A stretch of 64,000 bases of DNA from Acidobacteriota bacterium (GTDB lineage: Bacteria > Acidobacteriota > Terriglobia > 20CM-2-55-15), in contig JAJEEE010000051.1 of NCBI GenBank assembly GCA_022821145.1, positions 1-64,000 on the forward strand. The letters are read 5' to 3'. Each line of letters begins with the position of its first letter. Positions within the stretch are counted from its first letter, which is position 1. The notes beneath the pieces were generated by a model. It worked only from the letters and a program-made list of their open reading frames with translations. It did not search any database and was not told the origin of the DNA. The translations under genes and the position numbers were made by a program. Below, piece after piece: positions 1 through 9,006 of the stretch.

Positions 1-393
1 GACCACGTCTCGGTCGTTGACCGCCTTCAACAACGCGTCGAGCTTCTCGATCGTCGGCGTGGAATCGCCCCGTTCGTACCGGGCGTGGGCGTTGCGTGAC
101 TTCGCCCCCAACCGCGCGGCGACATCGTTCAGCGAGAGTCCGCTCCGCTGCCGGCATCGTTTCAGGAGCAGCCCGACCATTCTTCGCAGGTCATTCGCGC
201 TCACCTCGAAATCGCCGCGCCGGCCGGCGTGCACCTCGACCTGAAAGCCGTCGACATGCACCATCGTTTCAAACCAGTCTCGGATCATGTTCAAAGCGTC
301 GTTCTTCGTCCGCCCCTCGGTCATGGCGTCGAAAAGCGGGACCTCCGCCAGCCAGACACTCGCGTCCTTGTAGATCGTTCCCTGGAATCTCAT
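1..393 (-). CDS. HicB-type antitoxin with C-terminal XRE helix-turn-helix, partial
   Basis: Reading leftward from an ATG at 393 the frame is open for 131 codons to the window edge, so the 3-prime end is missing. Residues 1-60 look like a HicB-like fold: a strand motif around FQGTIYKD, then WLAEVPLFDAMTEG and a helix with DALNMIRDWFETMV. From about residue 70 an XRE/Cro-type helix-turn-helix follows (RSGLSLNDVAARLGAKSRNAHARYERG). HicB antitoxins neutralise the HicA RNase toxin and use the DNA-binding part for autoregulation. No HicA-like frame is seen immediately upstream (394-525), so a partner, if any, would be off the left edge. Confidence 0.75.
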   Translation of the reverse strand, partial: MRFQGTIYKDASVWLAEVPLFDAMTEGRTKNDALNMIRDWFETMVHVDGFQVEVHAGRRGDFEVSANDLRRMVGLLLKRCRQRSGLSLNDVAARLGAKSRNAHARYERGDSTPTIEKLDALLKAVNDRDVV

Positions 394-525
394 CGGTTGG
401 TCCCCCGCCGTGCATGTTCCGGTTCGCGCTGCTTCACACGGGAAGCGTACACAAATACGTGGACATTGCGCGGACCGCGATCTGTTGGACAATGTGTGAA
501 TCAAAGCGAAACCGGCGTGCCCGCG

Positions 526-1269
526 ATGTCAGTGAACGACTACGAACCAACGCCCGACGCCCGTACTGAAGAGGAGCGTGCAGTGCGCCAGACGGACGCA
601 TTCGGCGTGAGCGATGTCGTTGCCGGCTACGAGCGCCATGGAGCCGGGCTCGTCGACGCATACGAGCGCCTGTCATTCGAGGACGTGCACGCGAAGGTTC
701 TCGACCTTCTGCCCGAAGCCGCCGGCCGCGTGCTCGACGTCGGCGCCGGCAGCGGGCGCGAAGCCGCGTGGTTCGCCGCTCGTGGGCACGAGGTGGTTGC
801 TGTCGAGCCGTCGGCCGTGATGCGGGACGCGGCTCGGGCGCGGCACGCGTCCCCCCGGATTCGATGGGTTGACGACCGTCTTCCTGCGCTCGACAAGGTG
901 CGTTGGGCCAAGCAGGCTTTCGACTTGGTTTGGGTGAGCGCGGTCTGGATGCATGTGCCGCGCAGCGAGCGGTTCCGGTGCTTCGGCCGGCTGGCGTCCG
1001 TTGTCCGTCCCGGCGGCGGCATGATGGTCAGCCTGCGTCACGGTCCGCCGCCTCCTGGGCGGCCGATGGAGCCGGCGACGGCCGCCGAGATCGAGACGCT
1101 CGCGCGGCGGCATGGGCTTCGGACCGTTCGCGTCGGAAGGTACGCCGACGCCGCCGGGCGGCCCGGCGTTTCGTGGGAAGTCGTCTGGTTGGGATTCCCG
1201 AGTGAGGCGCGGTCGGTTTCGCGCGTTCCGGCGGCGACGAGATACCGGAGAAGTCGACGGCCTGGCTAA
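526..1269 (+). CDS. class I SAM-dependent methyltransferase
   Basis: A 247-aa protein of the Rossmann-fold methyltransferase class. The glycine-rich SAM motif I, VLDVGAGSG, ends at residue 77, and the acidic ribose-binding residue is E94 in VVAVEP. A later strand (FDLVWVSAVWMHV) matches motif IV, and GRLASVVRPGGGMMVSL is the usual post-motif helix-turn. The ATG at 526 is preferred because residues upstream of it are low-complexity and the fold begins after it. The ribosome-binding site is weak. The substrate cannot be told from sequence. It ends 3 nt past the convergent restriction endonuclease stop, so the two genes overlap tail to tail. Confidence 0.8.
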   Translation: MSVNDYEPTPDARTEEERAVRQTDAFGVSDVVAGYERHGAGLVDAYERLSFEDVHAKVLDLLPEAAGRVLDVGAGSGREAAWFAARGHEVVAVEPSAVMRDAARARHASPRIRWVDDRLPALDKVRWAKQAFDLVWVSAVWMHVPRSERFRCFGRLASVVRPGGGMMVSLRHGPPPPGRPMEPATAAEIETLARRHGLRTVRVGRYADAAGRPGVSWEVVWLGFPSEARSVSRVPAATRYRRSRRPG

Positions 1270-2297
1270 CGTGAGCGAAACGCCTTCAATCGGGTGTGGT
1301 GCACCAATTGCGACATGTCCTGCAGCGTAAAGACCTTGCCGCGGGTGGCAAGAAGCAGTTTCTTCATGTCTTCGCGGCGAACGCCGAACCCGCGTCCGGC
1401 GATGCAGGCGATCACCTCGAATCTCGGCCGTCCGGGCAACTGGGCGTCCATGCTGATTGCCCCGAGATGCTGGATGCGGGTCACCTTGTCGCGCGCTGTA
1501 CCGTCGTCCTCCGTGAGCTTCGCTTCGATCACGACCTGAGGGTTGGACTCGTTCGGAACGACGAAGTCCGGCGCTTGGTCGAAGCCGTGCAGACGTTCGG
1601 CCCGGCCCATTTTGCGATAGCTGACGCCGGCCGACGACAGCGTGCCTTCGATGGCGTTATCGACGACGTTGCCGATCAGTTCGCTGATGGAGTCACGATG
1701 GCCGGCGAACGGCCGGCCGAGGAGGCGCTCATAGAGAAGAACGGAGTACGGAACGCCGAATTCCGCCGCCGACTGAACGCTCACCAGTCCCCCCGTCGTG
1801 TCGGCCTTCTCGAGTCGATGAACGGTGTCGTGAGACTGCGCGGGAACACCGGAATCGAGAGCGTGGCAGGCGGCGGCGATAAGTGCCCGGATGCGCCGTT
1901 CGGTCACACCGCCCTTCTTGGGTAGAGCGGCCTCCGGGGCCATGCGGATATTTCGGTCGATCGTGCGGGCCGAACTTTGCGTGACCTCGACTCCCGTGTG
2001 CCGGGTCGCGTAGTAGGCCAGTTCGGGCGGCGTGAACCCGAGCAGGCAGCGCAGGACGATGAGTGCGATCGGCGTTTCGAAAACGGCGCGAGCGACGGTT
2101 TCGGGCGTGACGTTGCGAAACCCTTCGGTGGCCTGCTTCAGCGCCTCGTACCCCTTCTCGAACACCGGGAAATCGACGAAGCCCTCGCCCTTCGGCATCA
2201 CGAGGAACTCCGACTCGAGGCGTCCGAACACGCCGTCGACGTGAGAATCGAGATCGGATCGAAGGGTTTCGAAATCGACCTCAAAAGGGAACGGCAC
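1266..2297 (-). CDS. PD-(D/E)XK restriction endonuclease-like protein
   Basis: A 343-aa protein whose C-terminal third carries a PD-(D/E)XK nuclease core: P243-D244 in APDF, then E258-A-K260 in VVIEAKLTEDD. Downstream are strands FEVIACIAGRGFG and a helix with REDMKKLLLATRG. The N-terminal 230 residues are helical and I do not recognise them. They would be expected to carry target recognition. The start is GTG at 2297, inside the 3-prime end of the methylase gene (17-nt overlap), with AAGGA upstream, so translation is likely coupled. Context and motif together support a type II-like restriction enzyme. The recognition site is unknown. This frame is intact although the methylase partner has an in-frame stop. 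Confidence 0.7.
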   Translation of the reverse strand: MPFPFEVDFETLRSDLDSHVDGVFGRLESEFLVMPKGEGFVDFPVFEKGYEALKQATEGFRNVTPETVARAVFETPIALIVLRCLLGFTPPELAYYATRHTGVEVTQSSARTIDRNIRMAPEAALPKKGGVTERRIRALIAAACHALDSGVPAQSHDTVHRLEKADTTGGLVSVQSAAEFGVPYSVLLYERLLGRPFAGHRDSISELIGNVVDNAIEGTLSSAGVSYRKMGRAERLHGFDQAPDFVVPNESNPQVVIEAKLTEDDGTARDKVTRIQHLGAISMDAQLPGRPRFEVIACIAGRGFGVRREDMKKLLLATRGKVFTLQDMSQLVHHTRLKAFRSR

Positions 2298-4473
2298 AGT
2301 AGATTCCTTCCTCCAGCGTGTCCGCGTTCTGACTGAACAGCGGCGAGTCGCCGCCCGGATCCGGCGCCGTTGTCGACCGCGCGATCTCGTCGGGATCGCC
2401 GAACTCGGTCATCCTTCGACGGAATTCCGCTAACTTCTCCGTTGTCGGCAACGCGCCGTCCCAGGTCGATCGCAGATTCCAGACGGCCATCCGGGTCAGA
2501 TGACCGAAGACGATGCATCGTATGTCGCCGTGGGTGGCCCGCCGGCCCGCCGCGGAGAGTTTCTCCAGATCGGCGTTCACCGTCTCAATCAGTCGTTCGC
2601 GCGAATCGAACAGCCATGCCTTGTCCGTCTCGCCCGCGTCGCGGCAAACGAAGACGGTATCGACGATCGAGGACCCCGTGCCGTGAATATGGATCGAGCC
2701 GCCCATCTCGGCGGGACACGGCAGCGATGCCGAACAGGCCAGCCCGGAATCCAGGATCGCGACGCCGACAGCGCAATAGGCGTCGAGCTTGTTGTGATGG
2801 TAGGTGAAAACCAGCGGTGCGCCGGGTTTCAGCGCCCGCGCCATGCGGACATAGACCTTCGATAGCCCCTCGGCGAATTGCTCCAGGCCGCGCGACTGGC
2901 TGAAGTTGCCGGTCAGTTCCGCCGGTGACCGCGTGGACGGACGGTCGAAGCCGTCGGCGTTCTCCCCGGCGAGGCGGCGGAGCCAAACGTAGCAGAAGTC
3001 CATCAATTCGGCGTATTGCACGTTGCCGAAGTAGGGAGGATCGGTGAACACCGCATCCAGACTGTCCGCGGCCAGTTCGACCTCGGCCGCGTCCGTGCAA
3101 TGGACGACGGCGCGGCGGAGAGCGCCGTTGAGGCGTTCTCCGATTCGTTCGCCTTCGATTGGGACGCGGATCCTGCGTGAGTGCGCGTCGCGGACTTCGT
3201 AGGGCGTCTCGCAATAGCGTTTTGCTCGGACGTACTTGTCGACGATGTTCATCCACCCGCCCGATCCGACGTTGGTTCCGGCGCCGTTGACGATCCCCAG
3301 AATGTTGGACTCGCATTGCACGAGGCTCACGGGAAACCCGTGGACGGAGAAGATGTCCAACGCCTTCAGCGCCGTCGCGTCGTAGCGGCACAACATGTTC
3401 TGATAACGCAACAGGTCGGAGAGATTGGTTGCGAGCGCGCGCCGGATTCGCTCGTCCTTCGTGTCGGCGATGAGCCGGCAGCTCAGTTCCAGTCCGAGAA
3501 GCTGACGTGGGTTGAACATCTCGCGGTAGTGGGAATAGCCCCATCGGTGCAGGCGGGCCGTTTCGTCGCCATCGGGGATGCGTTCTTCCGGCACGAAACG
3601 CGCGCTCGTCCGCCGCCATCGCTCCGTCGCCGACGCCACGCGGGCCAGATCCTCGGCGTCGGGCTTCTTGAAGAAACGGCCCTTGTGTCCGGCCTTGCGT
3701 TGGGGGTTGTAGTACTCGATCGCGACAAGCCGGTGCGCCGGTGGACGGGCGGCCTCGCCGGGATAGGCGTTGGCGTGGCCGCAATGCGGACAATCGCATC
3801 GGCCGCGGTGAGCCGGCCCGCGCTGGAGCAGCGTCGTCCCGCAGGCCGTGCAGCCACCGAAATTCTCGTGGCGTTCGACTTCGTTGAGTTCGCCGCATCC
3901 CGGACAGATCAAAACATGCAGCGGGTGCCGCCGGTTCTCCGCGAGCAAGTATCCGGGAAAAAGGTCGACGGGTTGGCCGCAGGCCTCGCATTCGAGCACC
4001 TTGATCCAGAGAAAGGACTTCACGGGGACGTCCACGTCGCCGTAGAGCGGGCACGTCGTGCGGTAGTAACGGTCGATCTCGGAACGAAGCGCGCCCACTA
4101 AGTCGTGCGCGGCCTCTTGGTAGGCCTCGATGTCCAAATGGCCGACCACCTCGCGGACAATCCATGCGGACATCGGATTGACGTCGAACCCCTCCACGTC
4201 GCACCCGACGCGATTCGCCTCGATGATGGGCGTGCCTCCGCCCATGAACGGATCTACGATTCGGAGTCCGGGCAAACTGTGCGGCCGGTAGAACGCTAAC
4301 GGCAGGCGTTCCTCGGAGAACTCGGAAAGGATGAGGCCGCGAAAGAGCGTCCCCGGCCGCCGGGCGAACCACTTGTGGACACCGATGTTGGGACGTTAGT
4401 TCTGCTGGATCTGCTTCTCCCGAAGCGCGGCTCGCGCGATGAACGGAACGTCAAAACGCCGCTCGATGCTCAT
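2281..4473 (-). pseudogene. DNA methyltransferase (DUF1156-like, zinc-ribbon insert) with in-frame TAA at codon 26
   Basis: From an ATG at 4473 the frame encodes MSIERRFDVPFIARAALREK, and then codon 26 (4398-4396) is TAA. The same frame resumes without a gap into RPNIGVHKWFARRPG and stays open for about 700 codons. Residues in full-length numbering: HKWFARRP at 33-40, SAM motif DPFMGGGT at 74-81, catalytic DPPY at 478-481 (TDPPYFGN). Four CxxC pairs (CEAC, CPGC, CTAC, CPHC) at about 130-210 form zinc ribbons. DPPY is typical of N6-adenine or N4-cytosine methylases. The HKW-ARRP element plus ribbons resembles DUF1156-type enzymes. Only a TTG at 4275 offers re-initiation before motif I, and it would lose HKWFARRP. 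It may be a broken gene, a readthrough case or a sequence error. Confidence 0.75.
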
Positions 4474-4617
4474 CGTGGAGTCGGTCCAGTGGAGGAATCG
4501 TCCGGGGTCGATTTGGGCCGGGCGGGTTCGGAACGTCCTCGGCAGCCGGCCATAGACGCAGGATAATTCAGCACGACACCGCGGGCAATGCCCAGGTTCG
4601 CGGCGACCGCTCCGCCT

Positions 4618-5118
4618 TCAATCGCTCTTGTACTCGATCAGCTCGAACGTGTTGCCCGAGTTGTCCCGTACGAAAAAGAAGATCGCGCCCGGGTTGTCCA
4701 CCGGGCCCATGACGATCTCGGCGCCCTTCGATCGAAGGATCTCCAGCGCCGCCATGGCGTCTTCCACCTGGTAGGCGAAGTGCGCGGTGCCGTGGACGCG
4801 GAGGTCGGCCGACGGGTCGCGCCGGTACTCGGGCAGCGGCGCGGCGTCCGGGATCTCGAACAGCTCGATGAAGGCGCCGCCCCGGCCCAGCAGCGCGATC
4901 GCGCTTTGGCCTTCTGCCTCGCGCTCGCGCATGCGCAGGACCTCGAAGCCGAGCATCTCCCGGTACCACGCGACGGACGCTTCCAGGTCGGGGACGGATA
5001 TCCCGATGTGGTGCGGCGTGATCTCGAACCCGGGGTCGCCGGCCTGCGGGAACGCCGCTGTCGGCGCGGATGCGAGAACGGCGAGCGCGGCTCCGATCGC
5101 GATGGTGCGCCCGTGCAT
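4618..5118 (-). CDS. exported VOC (glyoxalase/bleomycin-resistance fold) protein
   Basis: 166 aa. Residues 1-25 are a signal peptide (MHGRTIAIGAALAVLASAPTA, cleavage near AFPQA). The remainder is one vicinal-oxygen-chelate domain: HHIGISVPDLEASVAWYREMLGF supplies the first metal-ligand histidine, GTAHFAYQVEDAMAALEIL the second, and FELIEYKSD the terminal glutamate. The family includes dioxygenases, glyoxalases and binding proteins, so the reaction is not predictable. Export to the periplasm is unusual for the family but fits the many exported enzymes here. It is transcribed away from the haem-protein operon starting at 5251. Confidence 0.8.
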   Translation of the reverse strand: MHGRTIAIGAALAVLASAPTAAFPQAGDPGFEITPHHIGISVPDLEASVAWYREMLGFEVLRMREREAEGQSAIALLGRGGAFIELFEIPDAAPLPEYRRDPSADLRVHGTAHFAYQVEDAMAALEILRSKGAEIVMGPVDNPGAIFFFVRDNSGNTFELIEYKSD

Positions 5119-5250
5119 TGGGAACCCTCCTCGTCGATGTCAAGTTCAACCAGAACAGAGTCTTGCATTAACCTTGCGCGCGCGCCAGTCTCTGAATAGA
5201 CTCGGTAGGAGTTTTCGGTGGGACGGGTGCGTCCCGGCGGGTATGGCTCG

Positions 5251-7698
5251 ATGAAAAATCGCTCGGTGACGATCGGATTCGCGGGAGCCGGCATGCTTCT
5301 GTGCGTGGCCGTTGCCGGCCATGGTCCGGCCGCGGCCCTCGGCGCCGTGCAGACCGGCGCGGCGGCAATCGACGCGCATCGAGAGCTGATCGACCAGTAC
5401 TGCATGGGCTGCCACAGCGACGCGGCGCGGTCCGGCGGGCTGGCGCTGTCGGAGTTGAACCTGGACGCGGTGGCGGAGAATCCCGAGGTTGCCGAGACGG
5501 TCATTCGCAAGCTGCGCGGCGGTCTGATGCCGCCGGCCGGCGCGCGGCGTCCCGACAACGAGTCCACGGCGGCGCTCGTCGCATGGCTGGAGCGCGAGAT
5601 CGACACGGCCGTCGGGGATCCGGAGCCCGGCCGCGTGGCCCTGCGGCGACTCAACCGCCGGGAGTACGGCTACGCCATACGCGACCTGCTCGGGCTGAAC
5701 GTCGACGCGGAGGCATGGCTGCCCGTCGACAATGTCGAGGGTCACTTCGACAACAACGCGGACGCGCTGCAGGTGTCGCCCGCCTTCATCGACCAGTACA
5801 TCGACGCCGCGCGCGCCATCGCGCTCGAAGCGGTCGGCAACCTCGAGGCGCCTCCCGTCACCACAACGTACGGCGACGTCGCCAACATGGTGATCTCGCT
5901 GCCGCCGCGGGGCGCTCCGGGCACCGGGCGCCAGCAGCATCACGTCGAAGGGATGCCTTTCGGCACGCGCGGTGGATTCATCGTCGAGCACAACTTCCCG
6001 GCCGACGGCGAGTACGAGCTCACGATCGGCGACATGGCGCTTGCGCGCGAAGTCCCGCGGATGGAGTTCGAGAATACGGTGATCGTGTTGCTGGACGGAG
6101 CGGAGATCTACCGTACGAACATCGGCGGCGAGCCCGACCACAAGGCGATCGACCAGTTGCTGGATCCGGCGGTCGAGGAGGTCAACGGGCGGCTTCGGAA
6201 GATCCGCTTCCAGGCGGCGGCGGGGCAGCATCGGCTGGCGGTCACGTTCCAGCATCGAAGCTTCGCCGAGAGCGACGAGCGCACGCGCACGTCCGCGCTC
6301 GAAGGCGGCCAGGAGCGCATCCAGGCCGTGCACGCGCTCCAGATCCGGGGGCCGCTCTCGGTCACCGGCATCGGCGATTCGGCGAGCCGACAGAAGATAT
6401 TCATCTGCCGTCCCGCATCGGCCGTCGAGGAGGAACCCTGCGCGCGCCGGATCCTCGCGAACCTCGCCGAGCGCGCTTTCCGCCGCCCCGTGACCGGCGA
6501 GGATCTCGATCCGCTGATGGCGTTCTACCGGGCTGGACATGAGCGTGACGGTTTCGAGCGCGGCGTGCGCGATGCGTTGAGCGCCATCCTGGCGAGCCCG
6601 CACTTCCTGTACCGTCCGGAATCCGGAGCCGAGGTCGGCGCCGTCGCGCTGGACGACCTGGAACTCGCCTCGCGCCTGTCCTTCTTCCTGTGGAGCAGCC
6701 TGCCCGACGCCGAGCTCCTGGACCTTGCGCGCCGGGGGCGCCTCAACGATCCCGACGCGTTGGCCCTTCAGGTGCGCCGGATGCTGGTGGACGAGCGGGC
6801 CCTGTCGCTGGTGGACGACTTCGCGTTCCAGTGGCTCGACCTTGCCAAGCTGGACGAGATCGTTCCCGACCGGGGCCGATTCCCGCACGCCAGCGGCCTG
6901 CTCGATACGCGCGATCTGCTGAGGCAGGAGCTGCGGCTGTTCGTCGACAGCGTCTTCGGTGAGGGCCGCAGCCTCGTCGAGTTGATGACGGCGGACTACA
7001 CCTTCCTGAACGAGCGCCTGGCGATGCACTACGGCATCGAGACCGTCAAGGGCGCCCGTTTCCGCCGGGTCATGCTGGAGGAGGACGCGCGCCGCGGCCT
7101 GTTGGGGAAGGGCGCCGTGTTGACGTTGACGGCCTACCCCAACCGCACGTCGCCGGTCCTGCGGGGTGCATGGATCCTGGAACGGCTGCTGGGCGCGCCG
7201 CCGCCGGAGCCGCCCGCGAACGTCCCGGAACTCGGTGAGAACGGGCGCGGCCAGCCGGCGCGAACGCTGCGCGAGAGACTCGAGCAGCACAGCGCGAACC
7301 CGGCGTGTTTCGCGTGTCACGGCATCATGGACCCGTTGGGGATGGCGTTGGAGAATTTCAACGCCGTGGGCCAGTTCCGGACGCACGACCCCGAGACCCG
7401 GACTCCGATCGACACCGCGGGCGTTCTGCCCGACGGCGCGCCGATCGGCGGGCCCGCCGAACTCCGGCAAGCGCTCATTGCCCGGCCGGATCGTTTCGTT
7501 CAGGCGTTCACCGAAAACCTGTTGACGTTTGCGTTGGGGCGCAGCCTGGACTATCGCGACATGCCCACGGTGCGCGCGGTCGTCCGGCGCGCGGAGGCGG
7601 ACGATTACCGCTTCGAGTCCATCGTGACGGCCGTCGTTTCGAGCGACGCGTTCCGGAGGCGCGAGGGATGGAGTCCCAACGCGGTTTCCGCCGAGTAG
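5251..7698 (+). CDS. exported multidomain haem protein (DUF1587/DUF1595/DUF1592/DUF1588/DUF1585)
   Basis: 815 aa with an N-terminal signal peptide. A c-type haem motif CMGCH lies at residues 51-55 and is followed by RGGLMPPAGARRPD, a Planctomycete-type cytochrome segment. Next come DUF1587-like (RRLNRREYGYAIRDLLGLN), DUF1595, and DUF1592-like (ILASPHFLYRPE, ASRLSFFLWSSLPDAELL) regions. DUF1588 follows (TANRTSPVLRG-type region at NRTSPVLRGAWILERLLG, with a second CFACH at 686-690 and GIMDPLGMALENF). The C terminus is DUF1585. ATG at 5251 is chosen because a signal peptide starts there, and a GTG at 5218 would add an unlikely charged leader. It is almost always paired with a DUF1552 protein, which follows after 24 nt. 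The biochemical role is unknown, and a periplasmic electron-transfer function is inferred from the haem motifs. Confidence 0.9.
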   Translation: MKNRSVTIGFAGAGMLLCVAVAGHGPAAALGAVQTGAAAIDAHRELIDQYCMGCHSDAARSGGLALSELNLDAVAENPEVAETVIRKLRGGLMPPAGARRPDNESTAALVAWLEREIDTAVGDPEPGRVALRRLNRREYGYAIRDLLGLNVDAEAWLPVDNVEGHFDNNADALQVSPAFIDQYIDAARAIALEAVGNLEAPPVTTTYGDVANMVISLPPRGAPGTGRQQHHVEGMPFGTRGGFIVEHNFPADGEYELTIGDMALAREVPRMEFENTVIVLLDGAEIYRTNIGGEPDHKAIDQLLDPAVEEVNGRLRKIRFQAAAGQHRLAVTFQHRSFAESDERTRTSALEGGQERIQAVHALQIRGPLSVTGIGDSASRQKIFICRPASAVEEEPCARRILANLAERAFRRPVTGEDLDPLMAFYRAGHERDGFERGVRDALSAILASPHFLYRPESGAEVGAVALDDLELASRLSFFLWSSLPDAELLDLARRGRLNDPDALALQVRRMLVDERALSLVDDFAFQWLDLAKLDEIVPDRGRFPHASGLLDTRDLLRQELRLFVDSVFGEGRSLVELMTADYTFLNERLAMHYGIETVKGARFRRVMLEEDARRGLLGKGAVLTLTAYPNRTSPVLRGAWILERLLGAPPPEPPANVPELGENGRGQPARTLRERLEQHSANPACFACHGIMDPLGMALENFNAVGQFRTHDPETRTPIDTAGVLPDGAPIGGPAELRQALIARPDRFVQAFTENLLTFALGRSLDYRDMPTVRAVVRRAEADDYRFESIVTAVVSSDAFRRREGWSPNAVSAE

Positions 7699-7722
7699 AT
7701 TGACGACTGGAGGAATCTCGTC

Positions 7723-9006
7723 ATGTACCTGACCCGAAAGCATCTGTCACGGCGCACGGTCCTGAAGGGAGCCGGCGTGTCGATCGCGCTGCCGTTGCTG
7801 GACGCCATGATTCCCGCGCGCACCGCGCTGGCGCAGACCGCGGCCGCGCCCAGCCCGCGCGTGGGTTTCGTCTACTTCCCGCACGGCGCCCTTCAGGACG
7901 AGTGGGAGCCCGCGGCCGCCGGCCGGGACTTCGAATTTCCGTTCATCCTGGAACCGCTGGAGCCGATGCGCGAGCACGTGACCGTGGTCAGCGGCCTGCG
8001 CAACAAGGGCGGGGAAAGCGCCAGCCCGCATGGCATCATCCAGGAGACGTGGCTGAACTGCGTCAGCCCGCGCCGGCGTAGCAACGAGACCGGCGTCGGG
8101 GTGACCGCGGACCAGATCGCGGCGCGACACCTGGGAGCGGACACGCCGCTGCCGTCGCTGGAGTTGTGCGGCGAGCCGGGCGGCATGATCTCGTTCCGGA
8201 CGCCGGAGCAGCCTTTGCCCATGGAAGGCAATCCGCGCAGGGTGTTCTACACGATGTTCGGGCAGGGTGACACGCAGCAGGAGCGCGAGGCGATTCTCAA
8301 CACGACGAGCAGCCTGCTCGACTACGTGAGGGAGTCCACCGCCAGCCTGAACCGACGGCTCGACGCCGGCGACCGGGCGAAGGTGAGCGACTACCTCGAT
8401 TCGGTCCGCGAGATCGAGGTCCGCGTCCAGCGTCTGGCCGACAGCGCCGAATCGATGGGCGAGTTGCCGGACGCCCCGATCGGGCCGCCGGAGGACTTCG
8501 GCGAGCTGCTCGACCTTCAGTTCGAAATGATCGCGTTGGCCTGGCAGACGAACCGGACGAACGTGGCCTCGATCAAGATGGTCGAGGAAGCCAGCATGCG
8601 GACCTACCCGAACCTGGGCGTCCACGAAGCGTTCCACCCCACCTCCCACTGGGGCGGATACCCGGAACGCGTGGCCAACCTGAGGCTCATCCAGAACTAC
8701 CACACCGCGGTGTTCGCCAAGTTCGCCCAGCGGCTCAAGGACACGCCCGACGGCGACGGCTCGATCCTGGACCACGCGATCGTCCTGTTCGGCAGCAACA
8801 TGGCCAACAGCGACGCCCACAACAACGACCCGCTCCCGCAGGTCCTCGTGGGACGCGGCGGCGGCATACGCGGCGGCCAGCACCTGCGGTATCCGCAGGA
8901 TTCGCCGCACGCCAACATCCTGGTGACGATGCTGGAGCGCGTGGGCGTGCCCGCGGAGGAACTGGAGAACTTTGCCGACAGCACCGGGCCTTTGAGCGAG
9001 GCATGA
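7723..9006 (+). CDS. Tat-exported DUF1552 protein
   Basis: 427 aa. The N terminus holds a twin-arginine signal (SRRTVLKGAGVSIALPLLDAM) with cleavage after about residue 38 (ALAQ). The body matches DUF1552: VGFVYFPHGALQDEWEP, PHGIIQETWLNC, TAIDQIAA-type VTADQIAARHLG, and a C-terminal ILDHAIVLFGSNMANSDAHNNDPLPQVLVG segment with HLRYPQDSPHANI. The latter has the look of the sulfatase/DUF1501 alkaline-phosphatase-like fold. It is the constant partner of the preceding DUF1592 haem protein. Tat export suggests a folded, perhaps cofactor- or metal-bearing, periplasmic protein. Its function is not established. Confidence 0.9.
   Translation: MYLTRKHLSRRTVLKGAGVSIALPLLDAMIPARTALAQTAAAPSPRVGFVYFPHGALQDEWEPAAAGRDFEFPFILEPLEPMREHVTVVSGLRNKGGESASPHGIIQETWLNCVSPRRRSNETGVGVTADQIAARHLGADTPLPSLELCGEPGGMISFRTPEQPLPMEGNPRRVFYTMFGQGDTQQEREAILNTTSSLLDYVRESTASLNRRLDAGDRAKVSDYLDSVREIEVRVQRLADSAESMGELPDAPIGPPEDFGELLDLQFEMIALAWQTNRTNVASIKMVEEASMRTYPNLGVHEAFHPTSHWGGYPERVANLRLIQNYHTAVFAKFAQRLKDTPDGDGSILDHAIVLFGSNMANSDAHNNDPLPQVLVGRGGGIRGGQHLRYPQDSPHANILVTMLERVGVPAEELENFADSTGPLSEA

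Noticed and set aside
5146-7743. Long open frame (over 800 codons) antisense to the DUF1592 gene, and similar long antisense frames at 45304-47061, 35850-38117 and 60119-61885.
   Set aside because: They mirror high-GC third-position bias of the real genes, are Arg/Pro/His-rich, lack family motifs and ribosome-binding sites.
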